From an uncultured Prevotella sp. (GTDB lineage: Bacteria > Bacteroidota > Bacteroidia > Bacteroidales > Bacteroidaceae): a stretch of DNA of 14,558 nt. The notes beneath the pieces were generated by a model. It saw nothing but the letters and a program-made list of their open reading frames with translations, was not told the origin of the DNA and made no database searches. Positions 6,137 to 13,439 of this stretch are shown one piece after another. The stretch lies in contig CALCUV010000309.1 of NCBI GenBank assembly GCA_937906765.1, positions 1-14,558 on the forward strand, in the 5' to 3' direction. Position 1 is the first letter of the stretch, and each line of letters begins with the position of its first letter. A program made the translations under genes and the position numbers.

Positions 6137-6844
6137 TTATATTTTGTAAGTGTTATACGTGTTGAGGGCACTCTGACATTGCGCAACGTCTAACTTGCGC
6201 GCCTCAGCATAAGGAGGCGCCATGACGCTAACGATATCTTCGTTCATGGGCAGGCGCTCAAAATTTTTGCACCCTTCATCAAGACTGATTTTGCGGAAAC
6301 GAATGCGGTTGAGGTCTATTATTTCAACGCGAATTGTGCCATCGGGGAGTTCACGAAGGAGAATGTTGCCTGCGGAATAGTCTTTGTGAAGGAAACCACA
6401 CTCATGAAGGCGGGCGGTAGTCTTAGCTACGGCTACGAGATACTTATCTCGGTTGGCAACTCCGGGTTGTACGGCGTCATAAAAGTTATGCGTGTAATCC
6501 GACTTCACTGAAGCGTAATAACTACGTCCGAAGAGCAGTCCATTACGTTCCGTCACGTAGCCAATAGGTGCGGGAGTGGCAATGCCCTTACTCAACAAAA
6601 GTTGGGCATATTCGCAAGAACGTTGCGCCTTTGAGGAGCGCAGGAATCCGTAAGCAATGCGGTTGATAAACTTCGGGAGACAAAAGGATTTTACCACCAT
6701 GGTCACCCCGTTGTTCGTAAATTCGCGCAACTGGTTACGCCCATTGTAAATAATCTTTCCCTCCCCGCGCTCAAAGCGTTCGGGTAGCGAAGCAATGAAG
6801 TCGTGTTGGTCGGCAAACTCTGGGGTTGTAACTACTTTTTTCAT
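6137..6844 (-). CDS. LPS-core-kinase-like protein (KdkA/WaaP/InaA family)
   Basis: Start chosen at ATG 6842-6844 (MKKVVTTPEF) with AGAGG 8 nt upstream; an in-frame GTG lies 9 nt earlier. The 235-residue product has a small eukaryotic-like kinase fold: VTMVVKSF with the ATP-binding Lys (about residue 52), SCEYAQLL with a helix-C Glu (about 78), the catalytic loop LHKDYSAGNILL (Asp about 155, Asn about 160), and EIIDLNRIRF, where DLN replaces DFG (Asp about 177). This is the pattern of bacterial lipopolysaccharide kinases such as Kdo kinase KdkA and heptose kinase WaaP, which phosphorylate inner-core sugars at the cytoplasmic membrane. Neighbouring glycosyltransferases on both sides, spaced 16-22 nt, support an LPS-core role. 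The exact sugar is not readable. Confidence 0.82.
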   Translation of the reverse strand: MKKVVTTPEFADQHDFIASLPERFERGEGKIIYNGRNQLREFTNNGVTMVVKSFCLPKFINRIAYGFLRSSKAQRSCEYAQLLLSKGIATPAPIGYVTERNGLLFGRSYYASVKSDYTHNFYDAVQPGVANRDKYLVAVAKTTARLHECGFLHKDYSAGNILLRELPDGTIRVEIIDLNRIRFRKISLDEGCKNFERLPMNEDIVSVMAPPYAEARKLDVAQCQSALNTYNTYKI

Positions 6845-6865
6845 AATGCACACCTCTTAATTTGA

Positions 6866-7582
6866 CTAAATCTTGTCAAAACCTTTGGTCCACTTAATCC
6901 AATAATACTTCAGAGGATTTTTGTACTTCAACTGCTTCCAAGGGCGACTCTGATGGGGGCGATGGATTACGGGGAGGTTGGTGAAGAGGTAGTTTTTCAT
7001 GCCAATCTCCAAGGCCTTGTGAGAAATGGTTACGTCAAACCAATTCTTCTCAGGGTTCAATTCATGAAAATCAAAGCGACGGAGGAATTCGGGAGTGAGA
7101 AGCGAGCAACAGAAACTGAGGTGCTTCTTCTCCTCAACGACCTGATTTTCCTTACCCTTGGCATATTCGTAAGGATAATTGATTTCGCCCGCATCATTTA
7201 CGGTTACGCTCGCCGCGATTGCGCAATTCTCATGACTCTTTGCGCCATCGTAAAGACCTTGAAGCGTGTGGGGCGCAACAACTACGTCGCTCTCGACAAT
7301 AAGCATGGCGGCATCACGCTCAATACACTCTTGCTGAACGCGCTGAAGCACCAAGAGATAATTGGGCGAGGGATGTGTGGTCAAATCACTGAGATTCACG
7401 AGCGTGAATCCCAATTCCTTGCTCGCAGCTTCCAAACGCTTGGTGTTTTCAGAGGTTGAGAAGTCATTATATATAGTATATGTGTGAGGCACACTGATTG
7501 CCGACGCCTTAATAGCGCGCACCGTCTCAAGCGTTGAGTCAATGCTGTCCTTAACTGGGGTTATAATATGAAGTGAAGTCAT
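6866..7582 (-). CDS. Glycosyltransferase family 2 protein
   Basis: The 238-residue protein starts MTSLHIITPVKDSIDSTLET, the first strand and nucleotide-binding loop of GT-A fold family 2 enzymes. YTIYNDFSTSENTKRL corresponds to the second strand with a DFSxSEN variant of the usual DDxSxD(G/N)T. AAMLIVESDVVVAPHTL carries a divergent DxD (ESD). A later NWFDVTISHKALEIGMKNYL and PVIHRPH fit the acceptor side. No membrane helix was seen, so it is probably cytosolic and membrane-associated by charge. It is the first gene of the glycan cluster, 127 bp after parC. The intervening DNA holds short TGAGGTT-like repeats but no convincing promoter, so read-through from parC is possible. It is followed 22 nt later by the kinase-like gene. 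Confidence 0.83.
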   Translation of the reverse strand: MTSLHIITPVKDSIDSTLETVRAIKASAISVPHTYTIYNDFSTSENTKRLEAASKELGFTLVNLSDLTTHPSPNYLLVLQRVQQECIERDAAMLIVESDVVVAPHTLQGLYDGAKSHENCAIAASVTVNDAGEINYPYEYAKGKENQVVEEKKHLSFCCSLLTPEFLRRFDFHELNPEKNWFDVTISHKALEIGMKNYLFTNLPVIHRPHQSRPWKQLKYKNPLKYYWIKWTKGFDKI

Positions 7583-7586
7583 TGAG

Positions 7587-7635
7587 AGGTAATAAGGTTA
7601 TGAGGTTATGAGATTTGAGGTAGAGGTTGAGATGT
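7587..7635. repeat. Degenerate heptamer-like repeats (TGAGGTT type)
   Basis: The stretch reads as imperfect 7-8-bp units such as TAAGGTT, ATGAGGTT, ATGAGAT, TTGAGGT and AGAGGTT in the gap between parC and the first glycan gene. It resembles in style the clearer heptamers at 13440-13569. No function is apparent. Confidence 0.45.
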
Positions 7636-7709
7636 TGGAACGCCTTTTAGCATTGCCGACAAAGCACTGAAGAACGCTACAACCTGAAAAACCTACGACC
7701 ATCTCTTAA

Positions 7710-10448
7710 CTATTCTAAATCAAAATGTAATTGCCCGATGAGTTCATCTCTTACGTCATTGGGATTTTCATCAGTTTCTTCTTCGGAAGTGGGCACATCC
7801 GTGTCTGTAGGTCTGTCATCCTCCTTCGGCGCTGGGAAGCGCGTGGGTTCTAATTCCTGAACGCTGGCCACTTCGAGTGTCGTAATGCGCTTTCCTTTTG
7901 CCTTGAAACTCTTTGCTCCGATAAACTGTTCGGCGTCAATCTCGATGGGTTCGCGGAAGGAGTCTGCTCCGCCATGCGTAACGAGAATGCGGGGATAAAC
8001 AGTGTCAGTCACCAGGAGGAGTTCCGTCTTGGGATTTTCACCAACAAAGGATTGGTGGCGACTGCTTGAGGTGCGCTCCATCGTAAAGCGCTTTATGTAG
8101 GGGAAACCTTGCTGATCGGCGTCAAAGAGTACGGCTGTCCACACCTTTTGTTCGTCAAATTTCTCAATGCGCAAGATGTTTTGCTCGTAGTGATTGTTGA
8201 CGTCGAAATTCGTAGTATAAAATTCACCATTCGTAAGCACAACAAGGATGCTATCATCGCTATGGAACTCACCCAAAAACTCCCCACGATTGTCGTAATT
8301 CAAACGTTGCACATCATGATCGAACCACACTTGACGACCTCCCAATGTGCTACCGCCTTGCGACTTGAGCGTAATCTTATGAATCTCATTCTTCGTAAGC
8401 AAATTGCCTCTCGACTGCTTACCCTTAACCATAATTTCCGAGAAATCACGATCGAAGAGAATCTTCTTGAGTTTGCCATTCGGCTTAAGCGTCACCTTAA
8501 TCACTTCTGCCTCCCCATTGGGATTGGCCGTGAAGTAAAGCACCTTACTTCCCGCCGCGCCCGTCGTAACGTCGTATTCGCGGTCATGGGTTATGCTTGT
8601 GACGTTAAAGCGTTTGATGAAGTATTGCCCATCCTTACCATCGCGGTAAACGAGATTGTAAATCGTGCGAGTGTCATTGCGTTTGAAGACGGCAATATGG
8701 ATAATCTCAGCCTTCTTCTTCTCAGCCTTCGAGCGCGTTGTTTCACCCACAAACACCTTTTCCTGAACGCGCGTCACCTTATACGTTCCGTCGCGATAGA
8801 AAATAATGACGTCATCGATGTTTGAGCAGTTGCTCACAAACTCATCCTTCTTAAGGCTGGTGCCAATAAATCCGTCGGCGCGGTTGATATAAAGTTTTTC
8901 ATTGGCCTCAATAACCTTTGAGGCTTCAATAGTGTCGAAGGAGCGTATCTCTGTGCGGCGCGGATGTTGCGAAGCATATTTTTCGTGAATCAGCCGGAAC
9001 CAATTGCACGTTACTTCCGTCATGTTGTTGAGGTCACGATTGATGCCCTCAATTTCGGCATTCATCTTGGCAATGAGTTCATCCGCCTTGTCCTTGTTAA
9101 ACTTCAAGATGCGCGCCATTTTAATTTCGAGCAGACGGAGAATGTCATCCTTCGTCACCTCACGAATCAACTTCGGATAGTAAGGCGTAAGGCGCTCATC
9201 AATATGCTCACAAGCGGCGTCAACTGACTTCGCATTTTCAAAGGCTTTATCCTTATAAATGCGCTCTTCGATAAAGATGCGTTCAAGTGATGCAAAGTGA
9301 AGACTTTCTAAAAGTTCGCCACGGCGGATTTCAAGTTCGCGTTGCAAGAGATACTTCGTGCTGTCCACCGAAGATTTCAGCACATCGCTAACTCCCAAAA
9401 AGCGGGGCGTCTTATCGTCAATTACGCAGCAATTAGGCGAAATGCTAATTTCACAATCAGTAAATGCGTAAAGGGCATCGATAGTTTTGTCAGAGCTAGT
9501 TCCAGGAACGAGGTGTACTAAGATTTCGACATTTGCCGCCGTCATATCTTCCACCTTACGTACCTTAATCTTCCCCTTCTCAGCCGCCTTCAGGATACTA
9601 TCAATAAAGGCGCTCTGCTTCTGTGCCGTGCCCGTAGTTTTTCCGTAAGGAATTTCAGTTATGGCAAGCGTCTTGTTATCTCTCTTTTCTATTTTTGCGC
9701 GCACTCGTACGCTACCGCCACGTCCTCCGTCATTATATTTACTTACGTCTATAAGACCGCCCGTTTGGAAGTCAGGATAAAGTTTAAAGTCTTCCCCATT
9801 CAGATAACTTATTGCTGCCTCACAAAGTTCACCAAAGTTGTGGGGGAGAATCTTTGAGGAAAGCCCCACGGCAATACCCTCTGCACCCTGCGCAAGCAAG
9901 AGCGGGAATTTCACGGGAAGACTGATGGGTTCCTTGTTACGTCCGTCGTAGGACAACTTCCACTCCGTAGTCTTGGGGTTGAACATGACGTCGAGCGCAA
10001 ACTTCGAAAGGCGCGCTTCAATATAACGAGGCGCCGCCGCATCATCGCCCGTGAGGATATTTCCCCAGTTTCCCTGACAATCGATTAACAAATCCTTCTG
10101 TCCAAGACCAACAAGCGCATCAGCAATAGAGGCATCACCATGAGGGTGGAACTTCATTGTTTCACCCACAATATTTGCCACCTTGTTGTAACGCCCATCG
10201 TCCATTCTTTTCATCGTATGCAAGATGCGGCGTTGCACAGGTTTCAGTCCATCTCCCAAATGGGGGACCGCACGCTCAAGAATCACGTAAGAGGCATAGT
10301 CCAGAAACCAATTCTGGTACATGCCCGTCAATTGATGGCGCACATCTTCGCCATTTCCTGATGCAGGAACATAACTTGAATGTGCTTCCGTCTGCGTATC
10401 TTCTACTGCCTCAATCTCTTCTTGAAGGTCTTTAGTTTCGTCGCTCAT
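7710..10448 (-). CDS. parC: DNA topoisomerase IV subunit A
   Basis: This 912-residue protein is the breakage-reunion subunit of a type IIA topoisomerase, which decatenates daughter chromosomes with ParE. The N-terminal core has YASYVILERAVPHLGDGLKPVQRRILH (51-77), VGETMKFHPHGDASIADALV (94-113) and the catalytic tyrosine in AAAPRYIEARLSKF (Tyr about 142). The tower/coiled-coil region with IYKDKAFENAKSV follows, then a C-terminal domain of beta-pinwheel-like repeats such as KVTRVQEKVFVGE. The tail is acidic (about 860-905). Length and the HPHGDASI motif fit the Bacteroidetes ParC rather than GyrA. Position 106 is Ala where E. coli GyrA has Ser83; this looks usual for the group. The start ATG at 10446-10448 has no clear Shine-Dalgarno, as is normal in Bacteroidetes. 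Downstream lies the glycan cluster on the same strand. Confidence 0.95.
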   Translation of the reverse strand: MSDETKDLQEEIEAVEDTQTEAHSSYVPASGNGEDVRHQLTGMYQNWFLDYASYVILERAVPHLGDGLKPVQRRILHTMKRMDDGRYNKVANIVGETMKFHPHGDASIADALVGLGQKDLLIDCQGNWGNILTGDDAAAPRYIEARLSKFALDVMFNPKTTEWKLSYDGRNKEPISLPVKFPLLLAQGAEGIAVGLSSKILPHNFGELCEAAISYLNGEDFKLYPDFQTGGLIDVSKYNDGGRGGSVRVRAKIEKRDNKTLAITEIPYGKTTGTAQKQSAFIDSILKAAEKGKIKVRKVEDMTAANVEILVHLVPGTSSDKTIDALYAFTDCEISISPNCCVIDDKTPRFLGVSDVLKSSVDSTKYLLQRELEIRRGELLESLHFASLERIFIEERIYKDKAFENAKSVDAACEHIDERLTPYYPKLIREVTKDDILRLLEIKMARILKFNKDKADELIAKMNAEIEGINRDLNNMTEVTCNWFRLIHEKYASQHPRRTEIRSFDTIEASKVIEANEKLYINRADGFIGTSLKKDEFVSNCSNIDDVIIFYRDGTYKVTRVQEKVFVGETTRSKAEKKKAEIIHIAVFKRNDTRTIYNLVYRDGKDGQYFIKRFNVTSITHDREYDVTTGAAGSKVLYFTANPNGEAEVIKVTLKPNGKLKKILFDRDFSEIMVKGKQSRGNLLTKNEIHKITLKSQGGSTLGGRQVWFDHDVQRLNYDNRGEFLGEFHSDDSILVVLTNGEFYTTNFDVNNHYEQNILRIEKFDEQKVWTAVLFDADQQGFPYIKRFTMERTSSSRHQSFVGENPKTELLLVTDTVYPRILVTHGGADSFREPIEIDAEQFIGAKSFKAKGKRITTLEVASVQELEPTRFPAPKEDDRPTDTDVPTSEEETDENPNDVRDELIGQLHFDLE

Positions 10449-10472
10449 AACAAGACTTATTCTAATTTACCA

Positions 10473-10480
10473 CAAAATTA
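10473..10480 (-). promoter_or_regulatory. parC: Possible Bacteroidetes -7 box for parC
   Basis: TAATTTTG on the minus strand fits TAnnTTTG and would start transcription about 18 nt before the parC ATG. No TTTG is present at the expected -33 position, so the call is weak. Confidence 0.35.
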
Positions 10481-10629
10481 AATAAAAATCTCCTACTCCA
10501 CCCTCTCCAACTCCGAAAATTCACCCTCACTTCCCTTATTTTTTATCCCTATCACCCAATCACACAAGCATATTTTCCCCTCCCCCATCTGTAACGCGAA
10601 AAATTCAACCTCAAATTGTGGCTCGAGTT

Positions 10630-10655
10630 AGTAACTTTGCGCGCACAATGTTACT
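10630..10655. promoter_or_regulatory. Interrupted dyad AGTAAC-N14-GTTACT (copy 2)
   Basis: It has the same arms and the same 14-nt spacing as 3999-4024. It lies about 180 bp upstream of parC and of tRNA-Leu, which are divergent. The left arm overlaps TAACTTTG, a possible plus-strand -7 box, but no partner -33 was found. Confidence 0.4.
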
Positions 10656-10799
10656 TTAAAAATCTCCAAACTCTCAAACTGTATCGCCTCTTCTAACCCC
10701 CTAAACGTCAATATCCTAAAAAGCGCCACTTTAACCACACTCCCTCCCCACCCTAACACAAGGCATGCACCCCCGCACACTCAAAAAATCCCCTCGAAG

Positions 10800-10830
10800 T
10801 TTGGCAGTTCAAAAAAAGAGTGTAACTTTG
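10800..10830 (+). promoter_or_regulatory. Bacteroidetes sigma-ABfr promoter of tRNA-Leu
   Basis: TTTG (10800-10803), a 19-nt spacer and TAACTTTG (10823-10830) match the Bacteroidetes -33/-7 consensus exactly. It ends 10 bp before the first base of the tRNA. Confidence 0.9.
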
Positions 10831-10840
10831 CACCCCGTAA

Positions 10841-10922
10841 GCGCCTGTGGCGAAATTGGTAGACGCGCCAGACTTAGGATCTGGTATCGCGAGATGTGTA
10901 GGTTCGAGTCCTATCAGGCGCA
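10841..10922 (+). tRNA. tRNA-Leu (anticodon UAG)
   Basis: The acceptor arms GCGCCTG (10841-10847) and CAGGCGC (10915-10921) pair perfectly, with discriminator A at 10922. The D-loop contains AAATTGGTAGACGC. The anticodon stem is CCAGA/TCTGG with loop CTTAGGA, so the anticodon is TAG and it reads CUA/CUN codons. A long variable arm typical of class II leucine tRNAs follows, then the T-arm GTAGG-TTCGAGT-CCTAT. CCA is not encoded, as is usual in Bacteroidetes. Confidence 0.96.
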
Positions 10923-10974
10923 CAAATAAACAAAGAGGAAGTATCGAGTGATACTTCCTCTTTGTTTATTTGTG
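10921..10974. terminator. 25-bp perfect hairpin abutting tRNA-Leu
   Basis: The arms 10921-10945 and 10950-10974 are exact reverse complements around a GAGT loop, and the left arm starts with the last two bases of the tRNA. The outer part is AT-rich with TTTGTTTATTT on the 3' side, so it should terminate the tRNA transcript. The core AAAGAGGAAGTATC resembles the hairpin after the HNH gene (12260-12294). Confidence 0.82.
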
Positions 10975-11403
10975 TTATCAGTCTAGAATCATAAGATTAG
11001 CAAGCAATTTTAATTAGCATAGAACGCATCTCCGTTATAACAACTTCATATTTTATAAGGGAAACCAAAGACTCTTAAAACTCAAATTGGCACACATGAA
11101 AGCGTGGTAATCAAAGACTCTCTTGTTACCCAAAAGCAACGTATGACAATGTTAGGTTAAACTGTATAAAAGCAACAAATATTACTCCTAACATTAGCAT
11201 AAATGCTCTTCCATCCACTATGAACTCCCACCCCAATGGAGGTTTTATAAGATAAAAGAAAAGTTTTATCCAACCAATAATAGGATTGAATTAAAAAAAA
11301 TACTAAATTGCAAGCATAAAATATTAGGATAGGCAATAATAGGTTTGTCAAAAGATGAAGTTGGTAAATACAATTTGATAATCACTAAACAATTAAAAAT
11401 AAA
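10975..11403. other. AT-rich non-coding stretch upstream of the HNH gene
   Basis: About 430 bp, clearly AT-richer than the flanking Bacteroidales DNA. It has a direct repeat of CAAAGACTCT (near 11065 and 11112), a small GATAAAA/TTTTATC hairpin (11251-11270) and the likely HNH promoter. A 64-codon minus-strand frame with a TTG start (11157-11351) is not convincing. No integrase remnant was recognised. Confidence 0.6.
11344..11377 (+). promoter_or_regulatory. Probable promoter of the HNH gene
   Basis: TTTG (11344-11347), 21 nt, then TACAATTTG (11369-11377), a near match to TAnnTTTG with one extra base. It would give a leader of about 20 nt. The A-rich AATTAAAAATAAA before the ATG is typical of leaders without a Shine-Dalgarno sequence in Bacteroidetes. 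Confidence 0.5.
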
Positions 11404-12234
11404 ATGGCTAAGAATGAATACCTAGATTTTGATCAAGTATGTAGATTGTTTCCAAAGGGAGAAAAACCCACAAAAAAAATTGACTCCAGAAGAAGAATAT
11501 ATACAACAGAAAATAAAGAAACCATTTACTTTAAGAATTCTAAACCATATAAGGAAAAAAGTATCTATTGGTACTCCTTTCACATCTTGGAGTTGTATAA
11601 AAGAGGGGTAGTCAAAGTATCTTTTACTATATCACATAATGGCATTATCATTCTGCCTATCACTTTGTTATTAGAATATGCAGAATATGCAGACTTTGAC
11701 AAGAAAAACGACTATCATCATGTGAGGGTAAAATATGCAGGAAATAGATATTATTTATATCATTCAGGTAATAATGATATAGATATTACCCAATATTTTA
11801 TACCTAATGAACTTGATGAAAGTTATATTGAAGAGATAAACAACAAACCTTTAGACGTTATATATCAAGAGGCCAAAGATTTTATGGACTATGAAAATCA
11901 ATTTTACTACGTCACAAAAGAGGTTTACCAAAGACACGAAAGCAAGAAGCAAAAAGAAAGAATAGCCATCTTAGAAAATCACACCTGTCAAATTTGTGGT
12001 TTCTCCCAATATTATATTAATCAAAATGGACAAAAGAGATGGATAATAGAAGTTGATCATATAATAGAGAAGTCAAAAGGTGGAGGAGAAAACATTGACA
12101 ACCTACTTGTATTATGCCCTAATTGTCATGCAAAAAAGACAGTTGGAATTATCACAATAGATAAAAATGGATTTGTGTATGAAAATGGTAAAAGAATAAA
12201 CATTTCCAACAATCATTTACAGATTAAGCAATAA
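11404..12234 (+). CDS. HNH endonuclease with unassigned N-terminal domain
   Basis: The 276-residue protein ends in an HNH nuclease domain: CQIC (Cys195, Cys198), a spacer, IIEVDHIIEKSKGGGEN with the Asp218-His219 catalytic pair, IDNLLVLCPNCHAKKT with Asn233, Cys238, Cys241 and His242. The four cysteines form a structural zinc site, as in McrA-like and many restriction or homing HNH enzymes. Residues 1-185 are not assignable. They include an IYWYSFHILELYK segment, a strand-rich IILPITLLLEYAEY part and an ITQYFIP motif, and could be a DNA-recognition domain. A charged KKQKERIAILEN linker precedes the nuclease. There is no methyltransferase or helicase partner beside it, so a solitary restriction-like, modification-dependent or mobile-element nuclease are all possible. 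The gene is AT-rich, lies 3' of tRNA-Leu and is bounded by two similar hairpins, which suggests acquisition by transfer. Confidence 0.88.
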   Translation: MAKNEYLDFDQVCRLFPKGEKPTKKIDSRRRIYTTENKETIYFKNSKPYKEKSIYWYSFHILELYKRGVVKVSFTISHNGIIILPITLLLEYAEYADFDKKNDYHHVRVKYAGNRYYLYHSGNNDIDITQYFIPNELDESYIEEINNKPLDVIYQEAKDFMDYENQFYYVTKEVYQRHESKKQKERIAILENHTCQICGFSQYYINQNGQKRWIIEVDHIIEKSKGGGENIDNLLVLCPNCHAKKTVGIITIDKNGFVYENGKRINISNNHLQIKQ

Positions 12235-12259
12235 TACTTGATTAAAACAACATGATAAG

Positions 12260-12294
12260 AAAGAGGGAGTGTCTTTTTTGGACACTCCCTCTTT
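12260..12294. terminator. Hairpin terminator after the HNH gene
   Basis: AAAGAGGGAGTGTC (12260-12273) pairs perfectly with GACACTCCCTCTTT (12281-12294) around a 7-nt TTTTTTG loop, followed by TATTAAAT. It lies between the convergent HNH and GT90 genes and can serve both. It matches the tRNA-side hairpin core at 12 of 14 bases. Confidence 0.85.
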
Positions 12295-12348
12295 TATTAA
12301 ATTGCGGTTGTAAATTTGGTTTTAAAAACGCATTAAATGGATGTTACA

Positions 12349-13362
12349 TTACAAAGCCTGTTGCCCCGAAAGGCGCAAGTATTTTTCGGCCACGAGGAAC
12401 TGGATGAGTTGTTCGCGTTCTTCGTTCATAAACTGACGCACAAACTCATGCGCGTTATCGATAATACGCTGGGCCTCATCGGGATGAGAGATGTAATAAT
12501 TCATGCGTTCCTCAAGGTCGGAAAGGTCAGACTTGATTTCTACGTAATGCACGTTAGGCACCAATCTGCCTTCCATAAACCACGTTTCGCAAGTTGGGCG
12601 GGGCATTACGGCAAGGCTATTTGACGACATCACCCACTTCAAGTTCGTAGCAACGTCGTTACCCTCGAGCGCCATAATAAATTTGTAGTCCAAGTGTTCG
12701 CGAATCGTCTTCTTCGGAGTCTTCCATTCGGGATTTACTTCTTCATTTCCTACGACTCCACAATCACACATGGGATGCCCAAAGTACATTTCAAGGAACT
12801 GCGTACGCTGGCGACTCCAACGGATTTTCCCGCGGAAGATGACCTTATCCATTTTCTCCGCCCAGGGTTTGGAATCGTTCACCCACATAAAGTGGCGCCA
12901 CTTATCCAGTTTGAGCACCACGGAATTCTGGTTCGTATCGCTCAACAAGCGACTCTTGACAAAAGCAGGCGCTTTGGGTGTGAAGTAAACGTCACCTGGA
13001 ACGTAGGCGGCGCGACACGACGGGCGGAACCAGCGAATGGCGTCGCGGAAATCGAAATAATATGCCGAGTGGAAGGTGGAGAGTTTAAACTGATCCACGC
13101 GGTCAAGGAAATGATAGATACCTCCATTGCGCTCGTGCCAAGTCTCGGCGGGGAGTTCGAAAGGCGCCGTGAGCGTGTTGTAATAATTTACGCGGTCAAG
13201 GATATACTCCTTGTCGGGATGAACTTCTAATTGCTTCAACATGCGTCGCGCCTTCATGCGACAGAAGCATGAGGGCACCAGTTTCTTCAGCACATTGCGA
13301 ACGTAGTAACTCCCCTTCGAGGGTTTGCCACTCGTCAATCGGTATTTTAAAGAGTCTGCCAT
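12349..13362 (-). CDS. GT90 (CAP10-like) glycosyltransferase
   Basis: Start chosen at ATG 13360-13362 (MADSLKYRLTS); an in-frame GTG lies 9 nt upstream, and the promoter leaves a 13-nt leader. The product is 337 residues. Its C-terminal half is typical of glycosyltransferase family 90/CAP10-domain proteins of bacterial LPS loci: KVIFRGKIRWSRQRTQFLE, HLDYKFIMALEGNDVATNLKW, VMSSNSLAVMPRPTCETWF, EGRLVPNVHYVEI and DLSDLEERMNYYISHPDEA. The EGND and N-x-K-W segments are the conserved nucleotide-sugar binding part. Bacterial members are linked to LPS core or O-antigen modification. The donor sugar is not readable (xylose or glucose in characterised eukaryotic relatives). The gene stands alone, away from the main glycan cluster, with its own promoter and a shared terminator. 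Confidence 0.87.
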   Translation of the reverse strand: MADSLKYRLTSGKPSKGSYYVRNVLKKLVPSCFCRMKARRMLKQLEVHPDKEYILDRVNYYNTLTAPFELPAETWHERNGGIYHFLDRVDQFKLSTFHSAYYFDFRDAIRWFRPSCRAAYVPGDVYFTPKAPAFVKSRLLSDTNQNSVVLKLDKWRHFMWVNDSKPWAEKMDKVIFRGKIRWSRQRTQFLEMYFGHPMCDCGVVGNEEVNPEWKTPKKTIREHLDYKFIMALEGNDVATNLKWVMSSNSLAVMPRPTCETWFMEGRLVPNVHYVEIKSDLSDLEERMNYYISHPDEAQRIIDNAHEFVRQFMNEEREQLIQFLVAEKYLRLSGQQAL

Positions 13363-13382
13363 AATGTTCACTTTTACGCATA

Positions 13383-13414
13383 CAAAGGTAGATTATTCTT
13401 TCATACCGAGCAAA
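13383..13414 (-). promoter_or_regulatory. Bacteroidetes sigma-ABfr promoter of the GT90 gene
   Basis: On the minus strand TTTG (13411-13414), a 20-nt spacer and TACCTTTG (13383-13390) match the -33/-7 consensus. Transcription would start about 13 nt before the ATG at 13362. Confidence 0.88.
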
Positions 13415-13439
13415 TAGATGAGGAAGAAAAAGGGAAATT

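Larger units (their letters stand above)
10449..10840. other. Intergenic region between divergent parC and tRNA-Leu
   Basis: About 390 bp, strikingly pyrimidine-rich on the plus strand, with no credible coding frame. It holds a parC -7-like box (10473-10480), a dyad (10630-10655) and the tRNA promoter (10800-10830). Nothing else was recognised. Confidence 0.7.

Noticed and set aside
8109..8825. Plus-strand frame of 238 codons
   Set aside because: It is wholly antisense to parC, whose reading is certain.
10616..10639. Second tRNA-side promoter using TAACTTTG at 10632-10639
   Set aside because: No TTTG lies 19-21 nt upstream; the nearest TTG is only 13 nt away, and a perfect promoter exists at 10800-10830.
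11157..11351. Minus-strand frame of 64 codons with hydrophobic N-terminus
   Set aside because: It starts at TTG with no ribosome-binding site or promoter, lies in AT-rich DNA where such frames are common, and resembles no family I know.
12694..13230. Plus-strand frame of 178 codons
   Set aside because: It is antisense to the GT90 gene, which has conserved motifs and a consensus promoter on the minus strand.
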